Below are positions 45,837 to 56,459 of a stretch of DNA of 64,000 nucleotides, in pieces. How positions within the stretch are numbered: the stretch's first letter is position 1; each line of letters starts with the position of its first letter. The position numbers were made by a program, and so were the translations under genes. The notes under the pieces were generated by a model that made no database searches, was not told the DNA's origin, and was given only the letters and a program-made list of their open reading frames with translations. The stretch is from Spirochaeta isovalerica (GTDB lineage: Bacteria > Spirochaetota > Spirochaetia > DSM-2461): the NCBI RefSeq assembly GCF_014207565.1, contig NZ_JACHGJ010000001.1, forward strand, positions 806,001 to 870,000, written 5' to 3'.

Positions 45837-46692
45837 TTTCCTGTCCGGTTATTACAAACACATATTCAAGCTTGGAAAAATCGATGACCGGTTTAAGTTC
45901 GATTCTCAATGACGTCGCATAATCATCGGAATATATTTCCGAGACCCGTCCTATATTCAGACCTTTCGGAAATACCGTCTTCATGCCTGAAGTTATGATC
46001 ATATCTCCAAGCGCGATTTCACTTCTTGCGGATTTTGTAACATACTTCATAAGAACGTAATCACCCGAACCGCCGGTTCCTTCGATCAGACCTTCGTAGC
46101 GGCTACCCTGCAACCGGGCGGAAATGAAACTTGTGCTGTCGAAAAGAGGCATAATCAAAGAAGAGGAAAGACCCACATTGATAACCTTTCCCACAAGGCC
46201 GTATATTCCGTCCTGATAAGCCGTAACGGCCATATTTCTGGCGATTCCATCCTTGGAACCCTTATTGATTACGAAAGAGGCGAAAAAGTTTTCCGGGTCG
46301 TTGCTTATGATTTCGCATGGGATATGCCGCGTTTCAAGATTCCCCGAAAAATCAAGTTGCTCTCTGAGAATCTCATTCTCTCTTTTCAGTTCCGCGACAT
46401 ACCTCTCCACTCCCGTGTATTCGTTTAATAGAGCGAGAGCTTCATCGTATGCGTTCTGTAATTCCCGCAGCTCACTGATGGCATTGATCTGGCTTCTGAC
46501 CCCTCCGGCCAGGGATGTCACACCTTTCTGGAAAAAAGAGACCACAGTAAGGCCTCCATTTTTCACTGCACCGAGAATGTTGGATTCGGTAAATGAGATA
46601 AACAGGGATGCTGAAACGATCATGGCCAGAGCTATGACGATTTTCAAAGCTCTGCTGTTTCGCTTGCCTCCCCAATTTTGTTTTTTCGGCAT
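45829..46692 (-). CDS. mreC: Rod shape-determining protein MreC
   Basis: 287 residues: one membrane segment near residues 15-33, a coiled coil to about residue 110, then the beta-barrel pair with GLVGKVINVG and SARLQGSRYEG-type strands. Periplasmic scaffold that activates PBP2. Start 12 bases after mreB. Confidence 0.93.
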   Translation of the reverse strand: MPKKQNWGGKRNSRALKIVIALAMIVSASLFISFTESNILGAVKNGGLTVVSFFQKGVTSLAGGVRSQINAISELRELQNAYDEALALLNEYTGVERYVAELKRENEILREQLDFSGNLETRHIPCEIISNDPENFFASFVINKGSKDGIARNMAVTAYQDGIYGLVGKVINVGLSSSLIMPLFDSTSFISARLQGSRYEGLIEGTGGSGDYVLMKYVTKSARSEIALGDMIITSGMKTVFPKGLNIGRVSEIYSDDYATSLRIELKPVIDFSKLEYVFVITGQEND

Positions 46693-46704
46693 GACAGGGA
46701 TACC

Positions 46705-47739
46705 TTATCCGTTCAGATTATTGTAAATGCTTCGGCTCTGATTGGCGTCTCTCGCATGATCGAAATACATACCCGCTCCCAGGGCGACACAAAGCAGCGG
46801 TTTTTCAGCCAGAATAACCGGTACTCCTGTTTCCTTGGAGATCAGTTTGGTCAATCCTTTGAGGTTTGAACCGCCGCCGGTCATGACAATACCGCGTTCG
46901 ACAATATCTCCCGCCAGCTCCGGAGGAGTCTGCCCCAGTGTTTTCTTTATTTCTTCACAGATGAGGTTGATAGGTTCCTGAAGTGCTTCGCGGACTTCCA
47001 CAGAGTCAATTTCCAGACGTCTGGGTAATCCCGTTATCGCATCAGTCCCTTTAATTTCCATTTTTTCGATCTTCTGTTCCGGGGAAGCGTTCCCGATATT
47101 CATTTTCAGCTTTTCAGCTGTCTGCTCTCCGATTATGAGGTTATGAACATTCCGCACATGCTTGATTATGGAAATGTCAAAAGCATCGCCCCCGACACGG
47201 ATCGCATTGGTCACGACCATTCCTCCGAGAGAGATGACTGAGATCTCCGATGTTCCCCCGCCGATGTCACAGACCATATGACCGGCTGGTTCAAATATGG
47301 GAATATTGGCGCCGATGGCCGCGGCCAGAGATTCTTCAATGATCTCAACCTCACGGGCTCCGGCTTTGTAGGCACACTCTTCGACGGCCCTCTTTTCAAC
47401 CTCGGTTATGCATGAGGGAACCCCGATAACGATACGGGGTTTGACAAGCCAGCGCTTAGGAAGAACTTTCGCGATAAAATAACGGATCATTTTTTCCGTT
47501 GTTTCAAGATCGGCGATAACTCCGTCCCGCAAGGGGCGGATGGCGATAATATCGTCAGGCGTTCTCCAAAGCATTTTTTTTGCATCGGCGCCCACGGCAA
47601 CAACCTTTTTCGTCCCCCTTTCAACGGCGACGACAGAAGGTTCGCTGCAGACAATCCCCTTGCCTCTGATATATATAAGAGTATTGCATGTACCCAGATC
47701 AATTCCGATATCTGTCGAGATGCTTTTAAACATTTTCAT
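46705..47739 (-). CDS. mreB: Actin-like cell shape protein MreB
   Basis: 344 residues with the actin phosphate-1 motif [14 protein letters not shown], phosphate-2 [14 protein letters not shown] near residue 160, and adenosine motif [13 protein letters not shown] near 285. Forms membrane-bound filaments that guide wall synthesis. GGAGTG ribosome site. Downstream of the TPR gene by 25 bases. Confidence 0.97.
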   Translation of the reverse strand: MKMFKSISTDIGIDLGTCNTLIYIRGKGIVCSEPSVVAVERGTKKVVAVGADAKKMLWRTPDDIIAIRPLRDGVIADLETTEKMIRYFIAKVLPKRWLVKPRIVIGVPSCITEVEKRAVEECAYKAGAREVEIIEESLAAAIGANIPIFEPAGHMVCDIGGGTSEISVISLGGMVVTNAIRVGGDAFDISIIKHVRNVHNLIIGEQTAEKLKMNIGNASPEQKIEKMEIKGTDAITGLPRRLEIDSVEVREALQEPINLICEEIKKTLGQTPPELAGDIVERGIVMTGGGSNLKGLTKLISKETGVPVILAEKPLLCVALGAGMYFDHARDANQSRSIYNNLNG

Positions 47740-47764
47740 AGCTGATTACACTCCAAAATCCTGA

Positions 47765-48697
47765 TCAACCGTACAGCCGCGTCAGCGCACCGATATGTTT
47801 CGGATTAATTCTCGTCGTTTTATGCCACTGGGAACGGGCATTAGGGATATCGTCCATGAAAAAATAGACTTCTCCCAGTAAAAAGTGATAGTTTTCGTTG
47901 CCGCTCTCCAGAGCAATCAACTCTTTAAGCACTATTTCCGCTTCCCGGTAGTTTTTCATATCATAATAGAGATTTGCCAGTTGAAAAAGTCCTTTTTTCT
48001 TAAGCGGTTCATCTCTGGTATTTTCTATCATTAATTTGAGATATTTCTCACTATCATCGTAGTCCCCCCGATTGTAAAAATCATCAGCCAGACGCAGATA
48101 CAAACGATCGGTCTTGTTGCGTTCCAGGGCTTTCATGTAAAAATCAATGCTCTTATCATAATCCTTTAGAAGGGAATAAGCCTGACCCAGATATTCATAA
48201 CTGTCATCATTAATAAAACCGTCTTGAATCGATTTTTCCAGATGCATGGCCGCCTGATCGGCATAGTAATAATTTTTATGGAGATAAGCCTTTCCCAGAA
48301 CATAGTGAATTCGCGATTCCATAGGCACACTGTCCAGCATAAGCGCTTTTTTCAAAAGAAAGATAGATCTGTCGATCATCGGAAGGGAACGCTCCACAGA
48401 AACCTGAGACACGCCTTTGTAAAAATAGGAAAAACCGCAATAAATAAGCGAAACAGCATGAAGCGGTTCCTCGTCGAGCTTGTTCTCCGTCAGCTCGATT
48501 ATTCTGTCATACTCCTTCTCCTCCCAGAGAAGAGACACATCGACACTGTTAATATTGGATGTCAGATTTCTGTTCAGTCTGTCAGCGCCATATATGAGCG
48601 CTGCCAGAAGGGCCAGCAGGATAATTGCTGTTGAAGGGATAACCAGATGAATCCCCTTGCGGGAACTGCGTGTTTTTGTACGGACAGTTTTTTTCAT
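47765..48697 (-). CDS. Membrane-anchored TPR protein upstream of mreB
   Basis: 310 residues. A basic N terminus and one membrane segment (about 18-38), then six or more TPR-like repeats (for example SYEYLGQAYSLLKDYDKSID and YLRLADDFYNRGDYDDSEKY). Probably a periplasmic scaffold; co-transcription with mreBCD suggests a link to the elongasome. GGATAAAG precedes the ATG. Confidence 0.8.
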   Translation of the reverse strand: MKKTVRTKTRSSRKGIHLVIPSTAIILLALLAALIYGADRLNRNLTSNINSVDVSLLWEEKEYDRIIELTENKLDEEPLHAVSLIYCGFSYFYKGVSQVSVERSLPMIDRSIFLLKKALMLDSVPMESRIHYVLGKAYLHKNYYYADQAAMHLEKSIQDGFINDDSYEYLGQAYSLLKDYDKSIDFYMKALERNKTDRLYLRLADDFYNRGDYDDSEKYLKLMIENTRDEPLKKKGLFQLANLYYDMKNYREAEIVLKELIALESGNENYHFLLGEVYFFMDDIPNARSQWHKTTRINPKHIGALTRLYG

Positions 48698-48720
48698 ACT
48701 TTATCCAGAAAAAGAAAAAA

Positions 48721-49059
<339 letters not shown>

Positions 49060-49073
49060 ACTATTTACTATAT

Positions 49074-49859
49074 TTATTCGAAATCATCATCAACGAGATC
49101 GGCAAGCCCTCCGACAAACTCTTCTTCGTCATCTACCACATCGGTGAGTTCATCCTGAGTTCCAAAATAAAGGATTCTGCTGCAATAGGGACAAAAGAGA
49201 ATTCCCTCTCCGGCCCGGACATCGTTGACAAACTGACCGGGAAGCATCATATGACAACCGGTACAGACACCGTTATTGACAGGAACGATACCTAAACCGG
49301 ATTTATTCTTAATAATTCTTTCGAATTTAAAAAGAATGTCCTCATCCATTCCGGGAATTATGGCTTTCTCTTCGTCTAACAGCTGGTTGAGATCAACCTG
49401 CTTCGATTCGCTTTCGGCCTGGATTTTCTCATTTTCCTCTTTGAGTTCCTGCTCTTCAGCAGCAATCATCTCTTCGTCTTTTTTAAGCTGCTCGGTCATT
49501 TCTTCAAGAGCTCTTTCTTCTTTCTGAATTTCTCTTCTGAAGAACTGCTCTTTTTCAGTGGCAGATTTTATTTCCTTCTCAAGAGCTTCATATTCTCTCT
49601 GAGTGGAAATGACATCCATTTTCTTTTCGCTGTCTTCCCGGAGTGATTCCGCTTCGGCAAGCTCTCTTTTTAACTCGAGAAGACCCGATTTGGTCGTTTC
49701 AAATTTTTCATTGCTTTCTATATAGGACTTCTTCAGCCTGTTTAACAGTTCCTGTTTCTTTGCCAGAGCCCTCGGAATCTCATGAATTTCGTGCTCCAAA
49801 TCAAATTTCTTCGATAGAATATCCTGCAACTGCTGCAATTTTTCAAATGTACTCTGCAT
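49074..49859 (-). CDS. Coiled-coil protein with C-terminal C4 zinc ribbon (DUF164 type)
   Basis: 261 residues. A long coiled coil (about 5-175) precedes a zinc ribbon CTGCHMML ... CPYCSRILYF near residues 200-225, then an acidic tail ending DLVDDDFE. Members bind nucleic acid or act with type II/IV secretion or polymerase factors; the role is unsettled. It follows rpoD by 14 bases with AAGGGG as ribosome site. Confidence 0.87.
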   Translation of the reverse strand: MQSTFEKLQQLQDILSKKFDLEHEIHEIPRALAKKQELLNRLKKSYIESNEKFETTKSGLLELKRELAEAESLREDSEKKMDVISTQREYEALEKEIKSATEKEQFFRREIQKEERALEEMTEQLKKDEEMIAAEEQELKEENEKIQAESESKQVDLNQLLDEEKAIIPGMDEDILFKFERIIKNKSGLGIVPVNNGVCTGCHMMLPGQFVNDVRAGEGILFCPYCSRILYFGTQDELTDVVDDEEEFVGGLADLVDDDFE

Positions 49860-49873
49860 ATGGTAAAAACCCC

Positions 49874-51886
49874 TTAATTCTCCAGATAATCCTTAAGCCG
49901 CCTGCTTCTCTTAGGATGCCGCAAACGTCTGAGAGCCTTCGCTTCAATCTGCCTGATTCTCTCTCTGGTTACATTAAAATACAATCCAACTTCTTCCAAT
50001 GTCAATGAGTAGCCGTCTTCAAGACCGAATCTCATTTTAAGAACTTCCTGTTCCCTCGGAGGAAGGGTTTCCAGAACATCCTGAAGCTGTTCCTGGAGTA
50101 TGGTGAAGGCTGTCTGATTTTCAGGATTCTCCACCACTTTATCTTCAATGAAATCACCGAGAAGCGAGTCTTCCTCTTCCCCTATTGGTGTTTCCAGAGA
50201 AATCGGTTCGCGGGCCACATTTTTAACTGACTTAACCCGCGCAACGGTCCAGCCGAGTTTTTCGGCGATTTCCTCATCAGTCGGCTCACGCCCTTTAACC
50301 TGCATAAGCTGTCTGGATTCCCGGACCACCTTATTGATCTGTTCAATCATATGCACGGGAACCCTGATCGTTCTGGCCTGGTCAGAAATGGATCTGGTAA
50401 TGGCCTGACGTATCCACCAGGTAGCATAAGTGGAAAACTTATAGCCTTTCCGGTACTCGAATTTTTCAACAGCTTTAATAAGACCGATATTCCCTTCCTG
50501 AACCAGATCAAAGAAATGCAGGCCTCTGTTGGTATATTTCTTGGCGATGCTGACAACAAGACGGAGGTTGGCTTTAATCAGCCGGTCTTTGGCGCTCTTC
50601 ATCATGAAGCGGCCGCGATCGATATCGTCTGCCTTCTCAAGGATTTCTTCCACGGAAGTATCGAAGTCGATTTCTATATCGCGGATTTTCTTTTCAGCGA
50701 CCTGAACAAGCCTGATCTGCTCCTTGATCTCATCAGCGGAAAGTCCCAGCTCCTCCTCGATCTCACGACGTTTGGAACTCGAAGCCAGACCCCGGCCGAG
50801 AGACCGAAGCTCCCGCATATTATTAACGCGAAGAACTCTTTCGATTTTCTCCTGAATCTTCGTGTTTTTCTTTATTTTATTAGCCGCATCAACGTATTTC
50901 TCAGAAAACGACAGGATTTCTTCCTGATGCATATCTATTTTCGATATGAAGGACATCAGTTCATCTCTTTTCTTCTGGAGAGATTTATCAGAAAGAATAT
51001 CACCATCGGTAGAAACAACTTTCTGCTTCATCTCAAAGTACTGTTTCAAATTGGCCATTATCGTTTTTAAAGGCTCACGGTAATACTGATTGAGACGTCT
51101 TCTCTCTGAGAGCATTTCAGAGATTTCCTTCTTTGACAGTCCCATGTTATGCGGATCGTCTTTGGAAAAAGCTCTGTGGGCCAAATCAAAAAATTCGGCA
51201 ATTATCATTCCGGAATCTTTAAGGATGTTCTTGATGATATTTTCACCATCCTCCATTTTCATGGAGAGCTCGACTTCCTGTTCTGCCGTCAGAAGATTCT
51301 CTTTTCCGATTTCCCTTAAATACAGCCTGATGGGGTCATCAATTGATGACTCCTTCTCATTAACGACGAGTTTTCTCTTTCCTCCGGAGGATACGACATC
51401 GGCGTCGAGCTCATCATCACTGTCCTCATCGTCATCCTCATCCTCATCTTCATCATCAAGATCCAGAGTCGTTATTGACTCGTCTGCATCTTCATCGGAT
51501 GTGACGCCGGCAACAGGAATGGGAGCTCCGCTGAAATCATCCAGATCATCGTCAAGCTCTTCATCCATGACATGATCGTCTTCGTCTGGAATCTCTCCAT
51601 CAATGGATATTTCGACATCGACATCATCTTCCTCATCGAGGTCTTCCTCTGTTTCATCATCCGGGAGAGAATCAGAAGTATCGTCGCTGACCTTTTCATC
51701 ATGGTCAGCTTCGTCCTGAAGTTGAATATTATTCTCCTCCAGCAATGTAATTACTTCTTCTATTTTATCGGAGTTTGTTATGTCCTCCGGAAGGAAGTCA
51801 TTAACTTCATCATAAGAAATCCGCTTTTTTTCTGAAGCATACTCAAGCAGCTTTTTTATGGCGGGATCAGCCTTGATATCTGTCAT
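49874..51886 (-). CDS. rpoD: Primary RNA polymerase sigma factor RpoD
   Basis: 670 residues. Region 1.1 at the start, then an extremely acidic insert (about residues 60-165, almost only D, E, S), region 1.2 ([18 protein letters not shown] near 185), region 2 with [15 protein letters not shown] and [12 protein letters not shown], region 3, and region 4 ending with the promoter-binding helix [21 protein letters not shown]. It should recognise the TTGACA/TATAAT promoters seen throughout the window. In one operon with dnaG. Confidence 0.97.
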   Translation of the reverse strand: MTDIKADPAIKKLLEYASEKKRISYDEVNDFLPEDITNSDKIEEVITLLEENNIQLQDEADHDEKVSDDTSDSLPDDETEEDLDEEDDVDVEISIDGEIPDEDDHVMDEELDDDLDDFSGAPIPVAGVTSDEDADESITTLDLDDEDEDEDDDEDSDDELDADVVSSGGKRKLVVNEKESSIDDPIRLYLREIGKENLLTAEQEVELSMKMEDGENIIKNILKDSGMIIAEFFDLAHRAFSKDDPHNMGLSKKEISEMLSERRRLNQYYREPLKTIMANLKQYFEMKQKVVSTDGDILSDKSLQKKRDELMSFISKIDMHQEEILSFSEKYVDAANKIKKNTKIQEKIERVLRVNNMRELRSLGRGLASSSKRREIEEELGLSADEIKEQIRLVQVAEKKIRDIEIDFDTSVEEILEKADDIDRGRFMMKSAKDRLIKANLRLVVSIAKKYTNRGLHFFDLVQEGNIGLIKAVEKFEYRKGYKFSTYATWWIRQAITRSISDQARTIRVPVHMIEQINKVVRESRQLMQVKGREPTDEEIAEKLGWTVARVKSVKNVAREPISLETPIGEEEDSLLGDFIEDKVVENPENQTAFTILQEQLQDVLETLPPREQEVLKMRFGLEDGYSLTLEEVGLYFNVTRERIRQIEAKALRRLRHPKRSRRLKDYLEN

Positions 51887-51892
51887 CGACTA

Positions 51893-53647
51893 TCACCTTT
51901 TCAGTTCTTCTATTTTTTTATCTAAAGAGAGCTTTTCAGAAATCAATCCCTTCAAATCCTCTTCTGAAGATGTTGCGGATAAACCGAAATTCCGTATATC
52001 CGACTCAATCCGAGCCCTGTTTTCCATCATGTTTCTCAACATAATAGTCTTAACCGAGTCCCGAATAACATCTTCCGGATTAATGAGAAACTGAGACGAG
52101 GACAACTTTTCCACCAACAGGCTTTTAAGAGGTCCTTCTCCAATGCGCATCAATAACGATTCTACAGTTTCTTCTCCCGCTTCCTCACAACCCATCACCG
52201 CGCTGAACAACAGGACGGCATTTTTATCCTTTAAATCATCGATTCCCAGGCTGCTGGATATTATATTAAAATAATCCCGATTGGCAGCACCGGCAAGCAT
52301 TAGATACAATTCATCTGAAATCTTTATGGCCTCGTCTTTTTTTACTACATCGCGACGGACTGGAGCTTTTTTTTGGCGCAAAAAATCACTCAGTATGGAT
52401 TCTTTACCAATACCGAGCTTTTCAGCCAGTCTGCTCAGACACACATCACGCTTAACATCGGACCGAATCGAAGTAATATAGGGGAATATTTCCCTTACAA
52501 CCTTCTCCATCCCTTCAGGTGATCTTACATCATATGCTCTAATCGCACATTTATACAGATATTCAAAACTAGTTATAGGATATTTCAAAATTTTATGCAA
52601 TGATTCCACACCATCTTTTTGCATTATATCCGCAGGGTCCCTTCCCTGAGGTAATTCGGCCACGGAAACTTCAATTCCGAAAGATTCACAGATAATTATC
52701 GCCTTGGATGTTGCCTTTATCCCGGCTTCATCACCATCAAAGACAATGATGCCCGAATCAGCATATCTTTTCAGAAGTTTCGCTTGTTCCGATGTAAATG
52801 CAGTCCCCAGTGGTGCGACAGCATTCGTATATCCCGATTGATGGAGCGCCAGAACATCAATATTTCCCTCACAGAGTATAAATTGTTTTTTCTTTCTCAT
52901 ATCTGAGAGAGCCTGGCTGATACCATAAAGCTGGGAACCTTTGTGAAATATCAAAGTTTCGGGAGTGTTGATATATTTCGGCCCCCTGTTACCGAGCTCT
53001 CTGCCGCTGAAGCCGATCACTTCATTCCGGACTGAAAAAACCGGGAAAATCAATCTGTTGATAAAAAGAGGGAAGTTTTTTTTATTTTTGGAAAAAAGGC
53101 CCGATTCTCCGAGAAATTCGAGCGAGTAGTTCTTTTTCTTCAAAAAATTGAAGAGCCAGTTGAAATCATAGGGGGCAAAACCAAGCTCAAATTTCTCGGA
53201 AGTCTCCTGATTAATTCCTCGTGCGGCTATGTACTCTCTGGCCTGCCCTGCGCTTTCACTGTTTTCAAGAATATAACGGAAACTGCCGGAAACCCGTTTG
53301 TACAGCTCCAGCATGGCATCCCGCTTCCCGCTGTATTCACTATTGTCATTCTCTGACAAATCAAGCGTCACTCCGGCTTTTTTAGCCAGCATTTTTACTG
53401 AATCTATGAAATCAAGCTTTTCAATTTCCATAAGAAAATTGATCGCTCCTCCACCTTTGTGACATCCGAAACAGTAATAGATATTTTTATCGAGAGTCAC
53501 AGAAAAAGAGGGCGTTTTTTCATTGTGAAAAGGACATAATCCCCAATAACGCCCCCCCTTCGGCTTTAAAGAGACATACTCCGAAACGAGATCAACAATG
53601 TTAACTTTATCGTTGATTTCCTCGATTTTTGATTCCGGGATTCTCAT
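51893..53647 (-). CDS. dnaG: DNA primase
   Basis: 584 residues. N-terminal CHC2 zinc finger (CPFHNEKTPSFSV ... YYCFGCHKGGGAINF, residues about 38-70), catalytic TOPRIM region (FILCEGNIDVLALHQSG, then IVFDGDEAG), and a short C-terminal helicase-binding region. Makes RNA primers for replication. dnaG-rpoD order is the classic macromolecular-synthesis arrangement, here without rpsU. Confidence 0.96.
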   Translation of the reverse strand: MRIPESKIEEINDKVNIVDLVSEYVSLKPKGGRYWGLCPFHNEKTPSFSVTLDKNIYYCFGCHKGGGAINFLMEIEKLDFIDSVKMLAKKAGVTLDLSENDNSEYSGKRDAMLELYKRVSGSFRYILENSESAGQAREYIAARGINQETSEKFELGFAPYDFNWLFNFLKKKNYSLEFLGESGLFSKNKKNFPLFINRLIFPVFSVRNEVIGFSGRELGNRGPKYINTPETLIFHKGSQLYGISQALSDMRKKKQFILCEGNIDVLALHQSGYTNAVAPLGTAFTSEQAKLLKRYADSGIIVFDGDEAGIKATSKAIIICESFGIEVSVAELPQGRDPADIMQKDGVESLHKILKYPITSFEYLYKCAIRAYDVRSPEGMEKVVREIFPYITSIRSDVKRDVCLSRLAEKLGIGKESILSDFLRQKKAPVRRDVVKKDEAIKISDELYLMLAGAANRDYFNIISSSLGIDDLKDKNAVLLFSAVMGCEEAGEETVESLLMRIGEGPLKSLLVEKLSSSQFLINPEDVIRDSVKTIMLRNMMENRARIESDIRNFGLSATSSEEDLKGLISEKLSLDKKIEELKR

Positions 53648-53653
53648 CTGGCT

Positions 53654-54688
53654 TTATTTGCTCCTGAAGTTGCTGATGTAATCAGCTCTGGCTTTATTGT
53701 GATCGCTGAGACTTTTCGTAAAAATATGAGTTCCCTTTTCGATGTCATCGACAACAAAAAACATATAATCTGTCTGCGCAGGGTTAAATACGGCATTTAA
53801 TGCGACCCCCCCCGGGTTGGAGATGGGCGCAGGAGGCAACCCTCGATTTTCATAGGTATTGAATTTCGAATCAATTTCCAGGTCTGTAAAGAGAATCCTT
53901 TCCGGATGCGGCCGATTCTGCTCTTCCGTAATAATATAGACTATTGTCGCGCAGGACTGCAGAGGCCACCCCTGATCGATCCTGTTATAAAAAACAGAAG
54001 CCATCTTGGGAGCTTCCTCCGGAACTCTATACTCCCGTTCGATTATTGAAGACAGAATGACTTTTTCATAAATCTGCTCACCTGTAAGCATGGCATAGTC
54101 AGGGTAAACCTCTTCGAGTTTATCGAAGAAGACATTAACCATGTGTTCAGCCACTTTCTCAGCGGGGTAATCCTTCTGAAAGCTATATGTGTCGGGAAAG
54201 AGAAATCCCTCCAGCGTCTCGCTTTCAATACCGTATTTTTCAAGGTAAGTACCATCGGAAACAGCTGCTCTGAATTCGCCGGATCCGGTAACCCCAGCCC
54301 GTGCGAAGATTTCATCCATACGGCCCGAGGTTACACCTTCGGGAATGACAACGGCCAGCAGCTTCTGCTTTCCCTCTTCCAACTGTCCTATAATCTCCAG
54401 GGATGTCAGACTTTCAGCGATATTATATGATCCTTTTTTTATTAGGATTCCCGACCCTGTTACTTTGTTATATATCTTCAGGAACAGTCCGGAACGAACT
54501 AGTCCGGCATTTTCCAGATTGCTGACAATCGTGTTGAACGAAGCGCCTTCATCAACAGAAAAAACGACACTTTCATCAGATTCGGGATCAGGGCTGCTGT
54601 TGAGATAAAAAGCAAGCACAACAGCTGTTCCTGCAGCTATAACGAAAAGCAGCACAAACGTTGCAGCCATAACTCTGAATATTTTCAC
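53654..54688 (-). CDS. mltG: Endolytic murein transglycosylase MltG
   Basis: 344 residues. One membrane anchor (about 7-28), a LysM-like region, and the YceG fold with the catalytic glutamate in ILSSIIEREYR near residue 215 and SKFNTYENRGLPPAPISNPG near 275. Cleaves nascent glycan and so ends strand elongation. Its start overlaps the small gene upstream by four bases. Confidence 0.95.
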   Translation of the reverse strand: MKIFRVMAATFVLLFVIAAGTAVVLAFYLNSSPDPESDESVVFSVDEGASFNTIVSNLENAGLVRSGLFLKIYNKVTGSGILIKKGSYNIAESLTSLEIIGQLEEGKQKLLAVVIPEGVTSGRMDEIFARAGVTGSGEFRAAVSDGTYLEKYGIESETLEGFLFPDTYSFQKDYPAEKVAEHMVNVFFDKLEEVYPDYAMLTGEQIYEKVILSSIIEREYRVPEEAPKMASVFYNRIDQGWPLQSCATIVYIITEEQNRPHPERILFTDLEIDSKFNTYENRGLPPAPISNPGGVALNAVFNPAQTDYMFFVVDDIEKGTHIFTKSLSDHNKARADYISNFRSK

Positions 54689-54891
54689 CTGAGCGATTCC
54701 TCCATAGTACTTTCACCGGCTTTTTTACGAAACTGCTCTATTTCATCAATAGAGAACCGGGAAAAGATTAGAGCTTCCATCTTTCCGGCCAGTTTTTCCA
54801 TCACGGGATTCTCCAGGCATTTTTCATCCTGTTGTATATAGAAAAAAAGTGTAGCCAGTTCATCATTTTCAAGATCCAGCGATAACGCCAT
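54685..54891 (-). CDS. Small acidic protein upstream of mltG, unknown
   Basis: 68 residues from ATG 54891, which has AAAGGAGA six bases upstream; an earlier ATG at 54909 overlaps the preceding gene. Mostly helical, acidic (LDLENDELATLFFYIQQDE). No family recognised. Translationally coupled to mltG through ATGA. Confidence 0.65.
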   Translation of the reverse strand: MALSLDLENDELATLFFYIQQDEKCLENPVMEKLAGKMEALIFSRFSIDEIEQFRKKAGESTMEESLR

Positions 54892-54901
54892 CACATCTCC
54901 T

Positions 54902-55849
54902 TTATTCAATTACAATTTCGCAATCTTCTCTGGCCAGCTCAATTCTGAGAGGATGTTTGTTTTCCGCTCTCTCACAATACCAGCGCGAAGACCGCAAAAT
55001 GGCTTCCAGTTTCTTATCATCATATTGGGGATCATGATGAAAAAGGTACAGCGTACCGATTTCATGTTCCAGAGCAAAATCCACAGACATGCTGTAGGAA
55101 GTATGCCCCCAATTGAACTTCTCAATCGATTCCCCAAGAGTATACTGACCATCGAGGATAATTACATCAGCCTTTTTAAAAAAGCCTGCGGTCTTTTCCG
55201 TATTTCTGAAATCCGATTCAGTGAGTTCCGTATCTGTAGAATATATCACCTTTTTTCCTTTTTCCTCTACAGCATATGCATAACACTCATCGGGGTGGTT
55301 ACGATCAATCCAGGAGACGATAGCGTCGTCCAGATAAAGATGGTCCTCTGTCAGTTCGATAAATTCTATTGAAGCGGAAAAGGAATCCATACCGACGGGA
55401 TGATAGGGCTTGGACAAAAAACGGGAGAGAATCTTATCAAAACCCTTTTGGGGGCTGTAAAAACGGAATTTCATCTTCGGATCGAAAAGAAAGCTGAAAA
55501 AAGGCAGCCCCGCTATATGATCGTAATGAAAATGTGAAAAAAAGATATGTATTAAATCAGGAGTCTCCCCGGTTTTTCTCATATCTTCATCGAGTGTTCT
55601 CAAACCGCTGCCGCAATCAAAAATCAATAACTGATTATCGGCGAGGCGGATTTCAACACAAGCCGTATGGCCGCCTACGGTCCCGAATATCATTTCCGGC
55701 AGAGAATGAAGAAATCGCTCACGGCTTTCCGGATTTTTCAGATTGTCCGGCTTAGCTCTCTGAACCGTTGCCGATATTTTTCTTTTGATATCACGGGGTC
55801 GCAAAGAGCGGGAGTAAGATCCGCGAACACCTCTGAACTGAACTTTCAT
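54902..55849 (-). CDS. Metallo-beta-lactamase fold hydrolase
   Basis: 315 residues from ATG 55849. The metal motif FFSHFHYDHIAG near residue 108, VEIRLADNQLLIFDCGSGLR before it and ILDGQYT, later SM...HH residues, place it with the phosphodiesterase/PqqB-like branch of the fold. The N-terminal strand MKVQFRGVRGSYS is the normal family start. Substrate unknown; cyclic nucleotide or RNA-type diesters are possible. The longer start at 55885 lies inside the promoter. Confidence 0.85.
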   Translation of the reverse strand: MKVQFRGVRGSYSRSLRPRDIKRKISATVQRAKPDNLKNPESRERFLHSLPEMIFGTVGGHTACVEIRLADNQLLIFDCGSGLRTLDEDMRKTGETPDLIHIFFSHFHYDHIAGLPFFSFLFDPKMKFRFYSPQKGFDKILSRFLSKPYHPVGMDSFSASIEFIELTEDHLYLDDAIVSWIDRNHPDECYAYAVEEKGKKVIYSTDTELTESDFRNTEKTAGFFKKADVIILDGQYTLGESIEKFNWGHTSYSMSVDFALEHEIGTLYLFHHDPQYDDKKLEAILRSSRWYCERAENKHPLRIELAREDCEIVIE

Positions 55850-55856
55850 ACAGTTT

Positions 55857-55885
55857 ATTATAACCACAGAGAAGCCAAACAGCAA
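55857..55885 (-). promoter_or_regulatory. Leaderless-type promoter heading the MBL-mltG-dnaG-rpoD cluster
   Basis: On the minus strand TTGCTG (55885-55880), 17-base spacer, perfect TATAAT (55862-55857), then AAACTGT and the ATG at 55849. No Shine-Dalgarno sequence. Best example of the leaderless layout in the window. Confidence 0.75.
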
Positions 55886-55909
55886 AGCCCGGCTTCTCTC
55901 TTTCGTTAT

Positions 55910-56353
55910 TTATGAATTTATAAGCGGATCATTCAGCCTCTTTTGAAGCCATTCTTCTATTTCTTCCGCGCTGTGAACTTCACCCTTGCCGATTCCCGGA
56001 CAACTCTTTGATTCCTCGAGCCAGGTTCCGGAATTCTCAACGACATGACTCCAGAAGGGATAACTGCGGCACTGCAGAGGCCGGGCTTTATAGACCGCAC
56101 AGCCTCCTTCAGACCAGAAAATACAATCATTATTTTCCTTTTCGATTAAACTGAGCCTTTTAAAAAAACCGATATCCACCCAGGTACAGTATTTATCAAT
56201 GAAAGATTCGCGTTTCATTCCCAGCTCTTTTACCATTTCCATAAGGTCTGTTTCCGATAAAAAAACATACCCCGGTTCATGTCTGCAACAGAAGCTGCAT
56301 CTCTGACATTCAAATTTCAAGCCGTCGCTATAAAAAGGTTTATCCACAATCAT
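55910..56353 (-). CDS. YkgJ-family cysteine cluster protein
   Basis: 147 residues from ATG 56353, or 145 from GTG 56347, which has better spacing from GAGGT. Cysteine pattern CQRCSFCC near residue 15, then C in KYCTW, CIFW, GGCAVYKARPLQCRSYPFW and CPGIGKGE. This is the zinc/iron-chelating UPF0153-type cluster; biochemical role unknown. Confidence 0.9.
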   Translation of the reverse strand: MIVDKPFYSDGLKFECQRCSFCCRHEPGYVFLSETDLMEMVKELGMKRESFIDKYCTWVDIGFFKRLSLIEKENNDCIFWSEGGCAVYKARPLQCRSYPFWSHVVENSGTWLEESKSCPGIGKGEVHSAEEIEEWLQKRLNDPLINS

Positions 56354-56370
56354 ACCTCTGAAGACAAAAC

Positions 56371-56399
56371 AGGCTTTTCATGTTCATCATGAAAAGCCT
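56371..56399 (-). terminator. Long perfect hairpin after the tRNA array
   Basis: AGGCTTTTCATG / CATGAAAAGCCT, 12-bp perfect stem (56371-56382 and 56388-56399) with a 5-base loop; on the minus strand GTTTTGTCTTC follows. Probably ends the tRNA transcript before the cysteine-cluster gene, or attenuates it. Confidence 0.6.
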
Positions 56400-56459
56400 G
56401 AAGATTTCGAATTAAGCCTGCGGACACGATGCTTGCGCATGACCCGCGATTATCTATAT

